A stretch of 64,000 bases of DNA from Candidatus Poribacteria bacterium (lineage in GTDB: Bacteria > Poribacteria > WGA-4E > WGA-3G): positions 31,422 through 95,421 of the forward strand of contig JAJEJA010000120.1 of assembly GCA_022828145.1 (NCBI GenBank), read 5' to 3'. The notes beneath the pieces are model-generated. The model did not search any database and was not told the DNA's origin. It was given only the letters and a program-made list of their open reading frames with translations. Positions 37,006-46,900 of the stretch are shown piece by piece. Position numbers and translations under genes: made by a program. Each line of letters starts with the position of its first letter. Position 1 is the stretch's first letter.

Positions 37006-37518
37006 ATGAAACGCATACAGGCAATTGCATTATGTTTCGCTTCACTTTTTCTACTCATATCGGGGTGTGAACACGTTCAGAATTCAATGAAAGCAGACCC
37101 CAATGATAAGGCTGTATCCATTTCCTCGGATGATGTTGATCCTGTTGACACTCCTCTTACGGGAACGGTTGTGATTGGTGAAGCAGACGATAGATTTGGA
37201 AACGATGATTTCGCTTTAAATTCTGCCGTGATAGTCGAGGATACATTACAAATTAGTGTATCCTATAGTGGCGGTTGTGAGGCTCACAAATTCACCTTAA
37301 TTGCATCAGACCAGTTTCTTGAATCATTTCCAGTTCAACTCCATGTTTCACTTGCACATGATGCGATGGGTGATACGTGTGAAGCCTATCCAACCGAAAC
37401 GTATCATTTCGATCTCACACCGATCAAGACCATGTATCAAAATGCCTACAGACAGGATACAGGAACGATCGTATTGAACCTTAAAGACTCTACCCAAGAA
37501 CTTCAATACACTTTCTAA
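37006..37518 (+). CDS. Predicted lipoprotein, unknown function
   Basis: 170 residues from ATG 37006, preceded by GAGAGG; the frame from 36991 is five codons longer without support. The lipoprotein signal ends at L-I-S-G-C21. The rest is a predicted beta-sandwich (GTVVIGEADDRFGNDDF, LQISVSYSGGCEAHKFTLIAS, two cysteines in the mature part) ending in IVLNLKDSTQELQYTF. No family is recognised with confidence; it recalls NigD-like outer-membrane lipoproteins. It is the last gene of the glyA-folC-hppA unit, 43 bases after hppA, though it need not be functionally related. Confidence 0.7.
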   Translation: MKRIQAIALCFASLFLLISGCEHVQNSMKADPNDKAVSISSDDVDPVDTPLTGTVVIGEADDRFGNDDFALNSAVIVEDTLQISVSYSGGCEAHKFTLIASDQFLESFPVQLHVSLAHDAMGDTCEAYPTETYHFDLTPIKTMYQNAYRQDTGTIVLNLKDSTQELQYTF

Positions 37519-37530
37519 GTATCTCCATTA

Positions 37531-37680
37531 TACTGGACAGTCCAAGTTAAACTTGTAGGTCGGGTAGAGCGAAGCGAAACCCGACAAATGCCAAACGCGC
37601 ATTTGGCGTTGATTTGGCTGAATGCCAAAAGGCATTCATAGCGTTGATTTATAGGTAGAGCGAAGCGAAACCCAACACGT
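37531..37680. repeat. Intergenic cluster of palindromes with one family-3 element end
   Basis: The cluster begins with TACTGGACAGTCCAAGTTAA (37531-37550), a relative of the ends of the element at 41591-41722. Next come GTCGGGT/ACCCGAC (about 37558-37584), GCCAAA/TTTGGC, and AATGCC-AAAA-GGCATT. A second GGTAGAGCGAAGCGAAACCC copy closes it. No matching right terminal repeat is found, so it is a partial or composite insertion. Confidence 0.55.
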
Positions 37681-37696
37681 AAGGATTGTGTCTATC

Positions 37697-39154
37697 ATGC
37701 AGAACCAACGTCCAAATTTACTTTATATACATTCTGATCAACACAACCCTTATGTTACTGGATGCTATGACGATCCGTTAGTTCAGACACCGCATCTTGA
37801 CCAATTGGCTGCAGAAGGGATTGTTTTTGAAAATGTATATTGTCCATCACCTATCTGTGTACCCTCTCGCATGTCAATGCTGAGTGGTAGATTCCCCTAC
37901 CAAAACAACGTGTGGACAAACAGTCATATTCTTGACTCTGCAATACCGACTTTTGCACATGCAATGGGGGCTGCTGGATACAATCCTGTTCTGATTGGAC
38001 GCATGCATGCTGTGGGACCAGATCAACTGCACGGCTATACTGAACGCCTCGTAGGTGACCACGGACCGAATCAACCAGGGGGTAGAGGTGTTGACCACGG
38101 TGAACTATCGGGGACAGCAGGTCCTGCCAGAGTAAGTCTTGAAAAGTCTGGTTCGGGACAGAGTGCATATCAGGTTCATGATGAGGATGTTACTGCTGCC
38201 ACCGTAGATTATCTTAACCGTCTCGGTGTGCAAAAAAGAGCAGGACTGCTTAATGAACCGTTTTCTATTTCAGTCGGGTTCATGCTTCCCCACCAACCTT
38301 TCGTCGCTCGTAAAGAGGATTATGCGATTTACGAAGGACGCATGTCTATGCCAAAAAATCCTGAACCTTTTTCTGATAAATTACATCCCTATTTTCAGTG
38401 GTGGCGAGAGAAATGCGGTATTAAGGAAGTAACAGATGATGAAATACGCCGAGCACGCACAGCATATTGGGCATTGGTCACACGGATGGACATAATGATC
38501 GGAGAAATTCTAACTGCACTTCGTCAAAACGGATTAGACCAGAATACCGTTATTCTCTATAGTTCTGACCACGGTGAACAGGTTGGTGAACACGGACTCT
38601 GGTGGAAGCAGACGTTCTATGAACATTCAGTTAAAGTTCCAGCGATACTATCATGGCGTGGTAACTTACCCGAAAGTGTTAGATGTGAGCGGGTTGTCAG
38701 TGCTCTTGATCTAAATGCAACCATGCTTGATGCACTTGACGCACCACCGCTCCCCAATTCCCGTGGAAGAAGCGTGCTTCCGCTGTTTCGCAACGATAGG
38801 ATTGATTGGGAAGATGTTGCTTTCTCAGAATACTGCACAAATGACGGGTGTTATCATCGGATGATCCGTCGTGACGCATGGAAGTTGAACTACTATCATG
38901 GACAACCTTCGCAACTATTTAACCTAAAAGAAGACCCAAATGAATTAAATGACCGAGCAAATGATCCCAGCTGCAATGAAATCTTAATGGAATTGACTGA
39001 TAGCGTCTTGGATGGATGGGATCCTGAAGAGATAAAAAAACAGATGGCAGCGAAACGCGAAGATACTAATCTACTCGGCAGATGGGGAAGGAACACACAA
39101 CCTGTAGATCAGTTTCGTTGGAATCTATTGCCTGAAATGGATTATTTGGATTAA
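37697..39154 (+). CDS. Type I sulfatase
   Basis: About 485 residues from ATG 37697 (AAGGA 12 bases upstream); GTG 37688 is too close to it. It hydrolyses sulfate esters. The formylglycine motif C-V-P-S-R starts at Cys54. Metal-binding residues are in H-S-D-Q-H near the N-terminus and in Y-S-S-D-H-G-E-Q-V-G-E-H-G-L-W-W-K. There is no signal peptide, so action is cytoplasmic or export is non-classical. Maturation needs a formylglycine-generating enzyme, not in this window. It starts a same-strand catabolic set (PhyH, amidase), suggesting use of sulfated host or matrix compounds. Confidence 0.95.
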   Translation: MQNQRPNLLYIHSDQHNPYVTGCYDDPLVQTPHLDQLAAEGIVFENVYCPSPICVPSRMSMLSGRFPYQNNVWTNSHILDSAIPTFAHAMGAAGYNPVLIGRMHAVGPDQLHGYTERLVGDHGPNQPGGRGVDHGELSGTAGPARVSLEKSGSGQSAYQVHDEDVTAATVDYLNRLGVQKRAGLLNEPFSISVGFMLPHQPFVARKEDYAIYEGRMSMPKNPEPFSDKLHPYFQWWREKCGIKEVTDDEIRRARTAYWALVTRMDIMIGEILTALRQNGLDQNTVILYSSDHGEQVGEHGLWWKQTFYEHSVKVPAILSWRGNLPESVRCERVVSALDLNATMLDALDAPPLPNSRGRSVLPLFRNDRIDWEDVAFSEYCTNDGCYHRMIRRDAWKLNYYHGQPSQLFNLKEDPNELNDRANDPSCNEILMELTDSVLDGWDPEEIKKQMAAKREDTNLLGRWGRNTQPVDQFRWNLLPEMDYLD

Positions 39155-39160
39155 GCTTAC

Positions 39161-39278
39161 TAATACCATTTCTCATTGAAAACGTCGCTTTATTGTAGCA
39201 CATTCTGTTAGATTGTGCCGTTCTCTGTTTCATTCCAAGCAGATGGTAAAGACAGAAAAACTAATAGAAATGGTATAA
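39161..39278. mobile_element. MITE-like element, family 2, copy B
   Basis: Ends TAATACCATTTCT (39161-39173) and AGAAATGGTATAA (39266-39278) are 13-bp inverted repeats with one mismatch. It is the inverted counterpart of 29312-29430 and lies between the sulfatase stop and the PhyH gene. No coding capacity. Confidence 0.75.
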
Positions 39279-39305
39279 GAGACTGATACTTGGAGATATA
39301 GATTA

Positions 39306-40163
39306 ATGGAAAGCAGCGTAATCTTGAAGGGTGAACCTTTCAGTGAAGAGAAAACGAGACAAATTGCACAACAGTTCTTTGAGGACGGGTTCGTGCATAT
39401 ACCGAGTGTATTGACACAAGATGAGGTAGCAGCACTCAGAGAGACGTCAGATAATCTTTTCGCCGATCCAGAACTCGCTGAAAAAACGAATCCTAATCTC
39501 GCTGATGTGCGCTATATTCAGATGGGAACCCACGCTGAAACTGGTGAATCCCTACCATTTATTCTACGCAATACAATAGAACTGGATCCCATTTTCCGTG
39601 ATATGCTTCTACGTGAACCGATACTAAGTTTGGCTGAAGCGATAGTCGGTCAGGACTGCAAGTTCTGTGGACAAAACGTGCTTCGCAATTTGCCCGGTCT
39701 TTCAATTAGTAATTGGCATGTTGATGGTTCAGTTCACTTTCCCGTTTCGGATGAGATGCTACGTCATGATCCGCGTCTAAGAATGCCAGTGATGTGGTTT
39801 ACTGTGCAAATCGCATTGAACGATATAGATTCAATAGAAGAGGGACCCACACAATATGTCCGTGGAAGCCACTACTCTGGCAGAGGACCGAACGAACAGG
39901 ATAATCCAGAATTCGAAGGTAATAAGCCGGTTTCTATATTCTGTAAAGCTGGTGACATCTATCTACAAGACCCACAGTGTTGGCATCGTGGGGCACCAAA
40001 TCTCTCTAACAAAACACGTTATATCTTGCAATCACAGTATGCTGCATATTGGGCATACTGGCGATTTAATCTATGTAACGGTGTTCCCGTGCCTGAGGAT
40101 GCCCTTGACAAGGCAAGCGATCAGTTATTAAACCTCTTAGGTCGCAGCAGACTAAATGCATAA
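39306..40163 (+). CDS. Phytanoyl-CoA dioxygenase (PhyH) family protein
   Basis: 285 residues. Non-haem Fe(II)/2-oxoglutarate oxygenase fold. The iron ligands are His138 and Asp140 (N-W-H-V-D-G) and His227 (C-W-H-R-G-A-P), with Arg238 placed to bind 2-oxoglutarate. The N-terminal FFEDGFVHIPSVLTQDEV is the family's usual opening. TTGGAG precedes the ATG. The substrate is unknown: the family hydroxylates very different small molecules, and the sulfatase and amidase neighbours suggest a catabolic role rather than phytanate. Expansions of this family are typical of sponge symbionts. Confidence 0.9.
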   Translation: MESSVILKGEPFSEEKTRQIAQQFFEDGFVHIPSVLTQDEVAALRETSDNLFADPELAEKTNPNLADVRYIQMGTHAETGESLPFILRNTIELDPIFRDMLLREPILSLAEAIVGQDCKFCGQNVLRNLPGLSISNWHVDGSVHFPVSDEMLRHDPRLRMPVMWFTVQIALNDIDSIEEGPTQYVRGSHYSGRGPNEQDNPEFEGNKPVSIFCKAGDIYLQDPQCWHRGAPNLSNKTRYILQSQYAAYWAYWRFNLCNGVPVPEDALDKASDQLLNLLGRSRLNA

Positions 40164-40178
40164 GATAAGGAAGTGAAC

Positions 40179-41579
40179 ATGTCTGATACATCACTACACT
40201 ATAAGTCCATCACCGAATTATCTAATCTTATATCATCAAAAGAACTCTCACCTATTGAACTCACTGCGGCACTGTTGCAGCGAATTGATCAACATGATGA
40301 TCGTTTAAAGAGTTACGCAACAGTGATGTTTAAGCAGGCAAGAGACGCAGCACAAATTGCAGAACAGGAAATTACATCAGGTAAATATCGTGGCCCGTTA
40401 CACGGCATTCCGATAGCAGTCAAAGACCTCTGTTTCACTCAAGGTGTCAGAACAATGGGCGGTGCTAAAGTACTGAAGGATCATATTCCGGACTACGACA
40501 GCACTATCGTTAAGAGATTGAAAGATGCAGGTGCGGTTTTACTCGGTAAATTAAACTTGACTGAAGGCGCAATGGGAGGGTATCATCCTGAATTTGATAT
40601 ACCTATCAACCCTTGGAATCCTGAAAGATGGACAGGTTCATCCTCAAGTGGTTCTGGTGTCGCAACGGCTGCTGGTTTATGCTCCGGTTCTATTGGAAGT
40701 GATACAGGGGGTTCAATTCGATTTCCATCTGCGGCATGTGGTATCGTTGGGTTAAAGCCTACCTGGGGACGAGTCAGTAGATACGGGATTCTCCCACTTG
40801 CTGAATCAATGGATCATCCCGGTCCTATGACGCGAAGTGTAACAGATGCAGGTATTATGTTAGAAGCAATAGCAGGCTATGACCCAAATGACCCGACATC
40901 TCTTCCACATCCGGTCCCAAACATGATAGAAAGTATTAACAAAGGTGTCAAAAACATACGTATCGGTTTTGATGAAGATTTTGCAACCAACGATGTTGAC
41001 ACTGAACTTGCTAAGGCAGTTTGTGATGGCGTAGAATTATTGGAAGAATTAGGAGCAAAAATCCTTAAAGTGCAAATTCCTGATATGGATGAATATGCGC
41101 TGTCATGGCCCACTATCTGTTCTGCTGAGGCAGTTGCAGCACATTCCGCTACGTACCCATCCCAACGGAATTCCTACGGACCTTGGTTCAAAGGATGGTT
41201 GGATATGGGAGCACAGGTAACAACTGCAGACTATATTGAAGCAAGCAAATTAAGAACTGAATGCACGGGACATCTCAAAAAAGTTTTCCAAGATATTGAT
41301 GTATTGGTATGCCCATCAATGTCTGCACCACCACATGTGGTTTCAGCAGAAATACTATACGGACCAAAAGAGACAAGAGCAGCAAATTTTCAGCGATTTA
41401 CAGCACCCTTTGATTACAATGGTGCACCAACGTTATCTGTACCATGCGGGATGAACAGTGAAGGCTTGCCGTTGAGCATACAGTTTGTAGGGAAACACTT
41501 GTCAGAACCGTTATTATGCCAAATTGGACATACATATCAACAGGCAACATCTTGGCATAACCTACATCCGGATATATGA
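40179..41579 (+). CDS. Amidase (amidase signature family)
   Basis: 466 residues from ATG 40179 (AAGGAAG six bases upstream; GTG 40173 overlaps it). The Ser-cisSer-Lys triad is present: Lys in I-A-V-K-D-L, cis-Ser in G-S-D-T-G-G-S-I-R, nucleophile Ser in the same motif, preceded by the Gly/Ser-rich WTGSSSSGSGVATAAG. It resembles GatA in length and in the PTWGRVSRYG segment, but no gatB or gatC is adjacent. A stand-alone hydrolase of amides is therefore more likely than a transamidosome subunit. It lies 15 bases after the PhyH gene, probably in the same transcript. Confidence 0.9.
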   Translation: MSDTSLHYKSITELSNLISSKELSPIELTAALLQRIDQHDDRLKSYATVMFKQARDAAQIAEQEITSGKYRGPLHGIPIAVKDLCFTQGVRTMGGAKVLKDHIPDYDSTIVKRLKDAGAVLLGKLNLTEGAMGGYHPEFDIPINPWNPERWTGSSSSGSGVATAAGLCSGSIGSDTGGSIRFPSAACGIVGLKPTWGRVSRYGILPLAESMDHPGPMTRSVTDAGIMLEAIAGYDPNDPTSLPHPVPNMIESINKGVKNIRIGFDEDFATNDVDTELAKAVCDGVELLEELGAKILKVQIPDMDEYALSWPTICSAEAVAAHSATYPSQRNSYGPWFKGWLDMGAQVTTADYIEASKLRTECTGHLKKVFQDIDVLVCPSMSAPPHVVSAEILYGPKETRAANFQRFTAPFDYNGAPTLSVPCGMNSEGLPLSIQFVGKHLSEPLLCQIGHTYQQATSWHNLHPDI

Positions 41580-41590
41580 TAGATCATGCC

Positions 41591-41722
41591 TACTGGATAG
41601 TCCAGACTAAATATGCAGGTCGCGATTCGGAGATCGCTCCTACCAATAATCTGTTCTGTAGGAGGGAACTCCGATTCCCGACTATTACTTATACTCACAA
41701 GCTTAGTCTGGACTGTCCACTA
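41591..41722. mobile_element. MITE-like element, family 3 (20-bp terminal inverted repeats)
   Basis: The left end TACTGGATAGTCCAGACTAA (41591-41610) and the right end (41703-41722) match as inverted repeats at 18 of 20 positions. Inside, TCGGAG..CTCCTAC pairs with GTAGGAG..CTCCGA. It lies between the convergent amidase and SMP-30 genes, and its outermost TAG on the minus strand is the SMP-30 stop codon. Confidence 0.7.
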
Positions 41723-42670
41723 CGGTTGCTGTGGAAGATGATAGCCGTCAATCGCTACCCGAATTCTAAAGAGACTCCCGCCTGCCGTGATATAGAGAAC
41801 CTTGCTTGATTCACCACGACCGAAGGCTACATTCGTAGGTAATTCAGGCGTCTCAATATACGCTAATTCATTTCCATTTGTATCGTATACACATATACCG
41901 TAGCGGGATTTGGAACGCACCGCAACATAAACATTACCTTCAACATCAACCTCAAAACCGTCGGGTCCGTGTTCCGGAGCATAGTCTACAAGTGTTTCAC
42001 GGTAGGTAGCTGTTCCATCCGAGGAAAGATCATAAGCAAGTAGTGCCATGCGTCCAATATAAGTAGGTAATTCATCTGGTATATTACGGAACGAACCGCT
42101 ATCGTTACTGCCAATATATAACGTCTTTTGGTCAGGTGAGACAGCGATTCCGTTCGGTTTACCGGAATCTGCTACGACGAGATGTACTGAACCATCTATA
42201 TCAATTCTATAGACCCCCATGACAGGTTGTTCAATAGGTTCATGTCCAACATAGCGCGGGTCAGTAAAGTAGATGCGTCCGTTTTCATCTATCGTCAGAT
42301 CGTTTGGTGAATTGAAGGGTCTACCTTCATATAAACCTGCGATAATGTCACTTTTACCCGTTTTCATATCAGTTCGTGTTATCCGTCTACCGCCAAAATC
42401 GGCACCTTCTGCTATCACTAAACGACCTTGAGCATCAAACTTCATCCCGTTCGACATCCCACTGGGTGATCGAAAGACAGTTGTTTGACCCGTGTCAGGA
42501 TCATATCTCATAATGTGTCCTGCTTGCATATCCGCTTCGTGTGTGAAGGTAATGTCGCTGAAATAGACCGTTCCATCAGGCGCAACAGTAGGTCCCTCTG
42601 TAAAGTGTGCGTCGCTGAATATCTCTTGAAGTTCTGAATCTGAAGGTATAATTGTTTCTGAATTCGGCAT
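41720..42670 (-). CDS. SMP-30/gluconolactonase-like protein
   Basis: 316 residues from ATG 42670 (AGGAG five bases upstream; GTG 42676 is too close to it). Six-bladed propeller of the SMP-30/gluconolaconase family, which hydrolyses sugar lactones in a divalent-metal site. Visible are FTEGPTVAPDGTVYFSDI (metal Glu), SPNDLTIDENGRIYFTDP (Asn/Asp), GKPNGIAVSPDQKTLYI, and EHGPDGFEVDVEGNVYVA (Asp). No signal peptide. It lies 46 bases after a Gfo/Idh/MocA oxidoreductase gene, a pairing that fits oxidation of a sugar to its lactone followed by ring opening. The stop codon belongs to a repeat element end. Confidence 0.9.
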   Translation of the reverse strand: MPNSETIIPSDSELQEIFSDAHFTEGPTVAPDGTVYFSDITFTHEADMQAGHIMRYDPDTGQTTVFRSPSGMSNGMKFDAQGRLVIAEGADFGGRRITRTDMKTGKSDIIAGLYEGRPFNSPNDLTIDENGRIYFTDPRYVGHEPIEQPVMGVYRIDIDGSVHLVVADSGKPNGIAVSPDQKTLYIGSNDSGSFRNIPDELPTYIGRMALLAYDLSSDGTATYRETLVDYAPEHGPDGFEVDVEGNVYVAVRSKSRYGICVYDTNGNELAYIETPELPTNVAFGRGESSKVLYITAGGSLFRIRVAIDGYHLPQQP

Positions 42671-42716
42671 AATCACTCCTTGTTCTGCTATTGCAGGTAT
42701 TGTCGTGTAGACTGGA

Positions 42717-43733
42717 TTAACCCATCGGATGAGGACCGTGGGTCGTTACATGTCTTCTGGCATGTGTATACACAGCATCTTGAATTTCAAGTATCCGAAC
42801 AGCCTGTGCTATTGATGGTTCATACGTTTGTCCGTCACGAATTGCGTCTAACGCTTTTCCCATAACACTCTCCATTCGTTCACCATGAGAAATATCCTCA
42901 CTGAACTGTACACCATCAGAGGCGTGTATCTCAATCAAAGGTTCACCCTTCTTGCCATATTGCTCAAATACCGAAGCGTTTGTACCTATAAAACGGAAGA
43001 AGTGATCACCACCGCGTTTCCCAGCGGGGTACGTATAACCCGATTCAACTATACCGGTGATACCGTTTTCAGTCCTTAACACACCTATACCACTATCCTC
43101 AACTCTTCTGCAATACATGGCATTGGACATCACTGCCCCGGCGACTGTAATCTCTTGGTCACCGACAAACTGAAGGAAAGTATCAATACCGTGTGCGGAT
43201 TCAACTGCCCAACAACCGCCTCCTGATATACTCGGATCGTTGTGCCAATAGGAGGGAGTAGGATCATAACGAGATGGGGGTCCGTTGTTCAATCTGCTGT
43301 TATACAAGACAAGATCACCCATACTGCCATCATCAAGCATATCCTTGACGACACGGACAATTCTACTTGCCCGATTTGGCAAGACCAGGGCGCTGAAGAC
43401 TTGATGTCTTTCCGATGCCTCCGCTACTGGACGTAAACGGTCAGCACAATCGGCGAAAGGTTTATCTAACAGGTAGGGGAGACGTCTGTCAACACACGCC
43501 TTTACATGAGTCGGCATCTCAGTGTGTTTTCCTGCGACAAGTACTGCATCTGGTGTACATGCATCCAGACAATCATCTGCAGAATCAAACGCGGGTGATT
43601 GAAAGTCATAAGCTAACTGTTCTCGCGGTGCATGTTCTGCATCCATAACACCTACGATTTCGTGCCCGATTGCTTGCGCTGTCCGTGCCATACCTCGTCC
43701 GTGATGACTATAAGAGAGTAAAACTAACTTCAT
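42717..43733 (-). CDS. Gfo/Idh/MocA family oxidoreductase
   Basis: About 338 residues from ATG 43733, where the Rossmann fold begins (MKLVLLSYSHHGRGMARTAQAIG); the frame extends 15 codons upstream without support. NAD(P)-dependent sugar or polyol dehydrogenase family. The dinucleotide motif is atypical: S-H-H-G-R-G-M rather than G-x-G-x-x-G, which may mean altered cofactor binding. The cofactor/catalytic loop DKPFADCADRL corresponds to the family's E-K-P motif with Asp for Glu, and GGGCWAVESAHGIDTFLQF holds the active-site His/Asp region. It is transcribed ahead of the SMP-30 gene. Confidence 0.85.
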   Translation of the reverse strand: MKLVLLSYSHHGRGMARTAQAIGHEIVGVMDAEHAPREQLAYDFQSPAFDSADDCLDACTPDAVLVAGKHTEMPTHVKACVDRRLPYLLDKPFADCADRLRPVAEASERHQVFSALVLPNRASRIVRVVKDMLDDGSMGDLVLYNSRLNNGPPSRYDPTPSYWHNDPSISGGGCWAVESAHGIDTFLQFVGDQEITVAGAVMSNAMYCRRVEDSGIGVLRTENGITGIVESGYTYPAGKRGGDHFFRFIGTNASVFEQYGKKGEPLIEIHASDGVQFSEDISHGERMESVMGKALDAIRDGQTYEPSIAQAVRILEIQDAVYTHARRHVTTHGPHPMG

Positions 43734-43919
43734 AATTTGTCCAATCCGAATTTGTTCTAATTCTGTTGAGAATGTCAACCTATTCTAACTGTTTAGCGAT
43801 CTGAATACAAGTAGTTTTTGGAGAAGATAACATTATACCATTTGATATGGTCTCGGACGCCTTTTCCCTACCGCGAATTTCCCTTTGACTCCCACCTCAA
43901 AACCTGCTAACATACCCCC

Positions 43920-46900
43920 ATGCTTCAACTCAACCTAAAACCGACTCACAAACCAGTCCGCGACTACTACACCACATTACAACAGTACGAACAGCACGGT
44001 GTGACACACGAAGGTGCAGTCAGCGCGCCTTTTGAAACGCTTCTCAACACTTGTGCCAAGCAGGTAAACGCAACCCTTATCCCACAATACGCCATGCATT
44101 CCGCAACAGGTGACCGCATCGTGATTGACGGTGCCGTCTTAAACGAATACGGAATACCCATCGCCTATTGGGAAGCAAAAGATATTGATGATGACCTTGA
44201 CATAGCAGTACAACAAAAACGTGAAGCAGGTTATCCACTTGACAATATCCTGTTCCAAACACCAGAACGCGGTATCTTGATTCAGAACGGACAGACCGCG
44301 CTGGACTTGGACATATCTGAGCCTTCAAATCTGATTGAGTCTCTCAAATATCTATTCGCATACACAGCACCCGCACTTGACAATTGGCAGACTGCCGTTA
44401 ACGACTTCAGATCGCACGTCCCTGAGCTTGCAAACAATCTGATGGAACTGATTGAGCAGCGGTATGACACGGATGCGGAGTTCAAAAAAGCATTCACTGA
44501 CTTCTATGAAGTCTGCCGCACCGCCATCAATCCCAACCTCTCACGCGCCGCGGTTGAGGAGATGCTTATCCAGCACATCATCACAGAACGTATTTTCCGC
44601 ACCGTGTTTGAACGTTCAGATTTTACCAGACGCAACATCATCGCACGTGAGATAGAAAATGTCAGTGATGCACTGATGCGCCACGCTGTTAGCAGAGATG
44701 CGTTCCTTCAACCGCTCGACAGGTTCTATAACGCTATTGAACGGGCAGCCACGCTCTGCAGAGATTTCTCACAAAAACAGCACTTCCTCAACACCTTCTA
44801 TGAGAAGTTTTTTCAGGGGTTCTCCGAAGATGTCGCAGATACACACGGCATCGTCTATACGCCACAACCGATTGTGGATTTTATGGTCAATAGCGTGTCG
44901 CATATCCTTGAAACCGAGTTCGGACGGTCGCTTTCGGACACGGGGGTGCATATCATTGACCCGTTTGTCGGTACGGGGAACTTCATCGTCCGACTGATGC
45001 AGGACATTCAAGGCACAACGTTAGAGGAGAAATATCGGCATGAACTCCACTGCAATGAGGTGATGCTGCTGCCATACTACATCGCGAGTCTGAACATTGA
45101 GCAGGAGTTTTTTCAACGCACACAGACCTATCTGCCGTTTGAGGGGATAACCCTTGCGGATACTTTTGAGCTGCTTGAGGATCGCCAGATGCAACTCTTT
45201 ACGAAGGAAAATACAGAACGGGTAGAACGCCAGAAAAAAGCGGATATGTTTGTCGTTATCGGCAATCCACCCTATAATATGGGGCAAGTTAATGAAAATG
45301 ACAATAACAAAAACCGCAAATATAAAACGATGGACAGTAAAATATCAGAAACCTACGCTGCTGATTCCACGGCAACCCTTAAGAGTGCGCTCTATGACCC
45401 ATACATAAAAGCGATTCGGTGGGCATCAGACAGAATTGGCGATGAAGGTGTTGTCACATTTGTAACAAACAATGGGTTTGTTGATGGCTTAGCGTTTGAT
45501 GGCATGCGAAAACATCTGGCACAGGATTTTGACGCGATTTATATTTTGGATTTAGGTGGCAACGCGCGGAAGGGATTGAAAGTTTCCGATGCAAATGTGT
45601 TCGGAATTCGGGTTGGTGTGAGTATCAACCTTTTCGTCAAAACAAAGCAGAATCCATCAGAGACAGCACGTATCTTTTACTATCGCACCGATGAACTGTG
45701 GAGCAAAAATAAAAAATTCGATTTTCTGAATGAAAATGAAAACGCAGGTAACATCGCTTGGCAAACGATCCAACCGAATGAGCAATACACATGGTTGACA
45801 GAAGGACTCCATGCCGAATTTGACACCTTTATTTCGATGGGAACGAAGGAAGCGAAAGCAGAAAAAGGCACATCAATAGATGTCCTTTTCAAAACATATA
45901 GCAACGGTGTTAAAACTAATCGCGATGCATGGGCACATAATTTCAACCGAAACACTCTTACTAAGAATATTGAAAAAATAATTACAAATTACAATACTGA
46001 GGTAGATCGGTGGAGACGTAGGGAGAATCAACAGGAAAATGTTGATGATTTCGTAATTTATGATGACACCAAAATCAAGTGGAGTTCTACTTTAAAACGC
46101 CATCTTTTGAGTGGACACATCGCCGAATTTACTGAAGCAAAACTAAAACAGATTGCGTATCGTCCCTTCACAAAACAAGGACTTTTCTTTGACAAAATAC
46201 TAACGGATCGTCCGGCACTTTTTCCATCCATCTTTCCTACACCAGAGACTGAAAACGAAAATCGCGTGATTTGTGTTGCTGGCATTGGTGATAGAAAAGG
46301 CTTTGGGTGTCTTGTTACAAACAGAATTCCTACCTTTGATTTGGCATTTGAAAAAACGCAATGCTTCCCCTTCTACACCTACGACGAGGATGGCACAAAC
46401 CGCCAAGAGAACATTACTGATTGGGTATTGGCAGAATTCCGCAAACACTACAGTGATGATACCATCAGCAAGTGGGATATTTTCCACTATAACTACGGCA
46501 TCCTACACCATCCCAAGTATCGCGAAAAGTATCAGGCGAACCTTAAGCGTGATTTACCGCATATCCCGTTTGCACCAGATTTCTGGGGTTTTGCTAACGC
46601 AGGCGCACAGTTAGCAGACATCCACGTTAACTACGAGTCGCAACCGAAATATGACGGACTAAAATATATTGAAACGCCTAATATGCCAATAGATTGGCGT
46701 GTTGAGAAGATGAAACTCTCTAAAGACAAAACGCAGTTGGTATACAACGATTTTCTCACAATAGACGGTATCCCTACTGCAGCGTTTGACTATCGCCTCG
46801 GTACGCGTTCTGCGTTGGAATGGGTGATTGACCAGTATCGCGTCAAGACTGACAAACGCAGCGGCATTGTAAACGACCCGAACCGTGCGGATCAGCCTCG

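Noticed and set aside
40179..41579. GatA of the Glu-tRNA amidotransferase
   Set aside because: No gatB or gatC is adjacent and the context is catabolic; the general amidase call is safer.
43837..43860. A third family-2 MITE
   Set aside because: Only about 11 bases match the element end and no partner end is found; mentioned only as a possible remnant.
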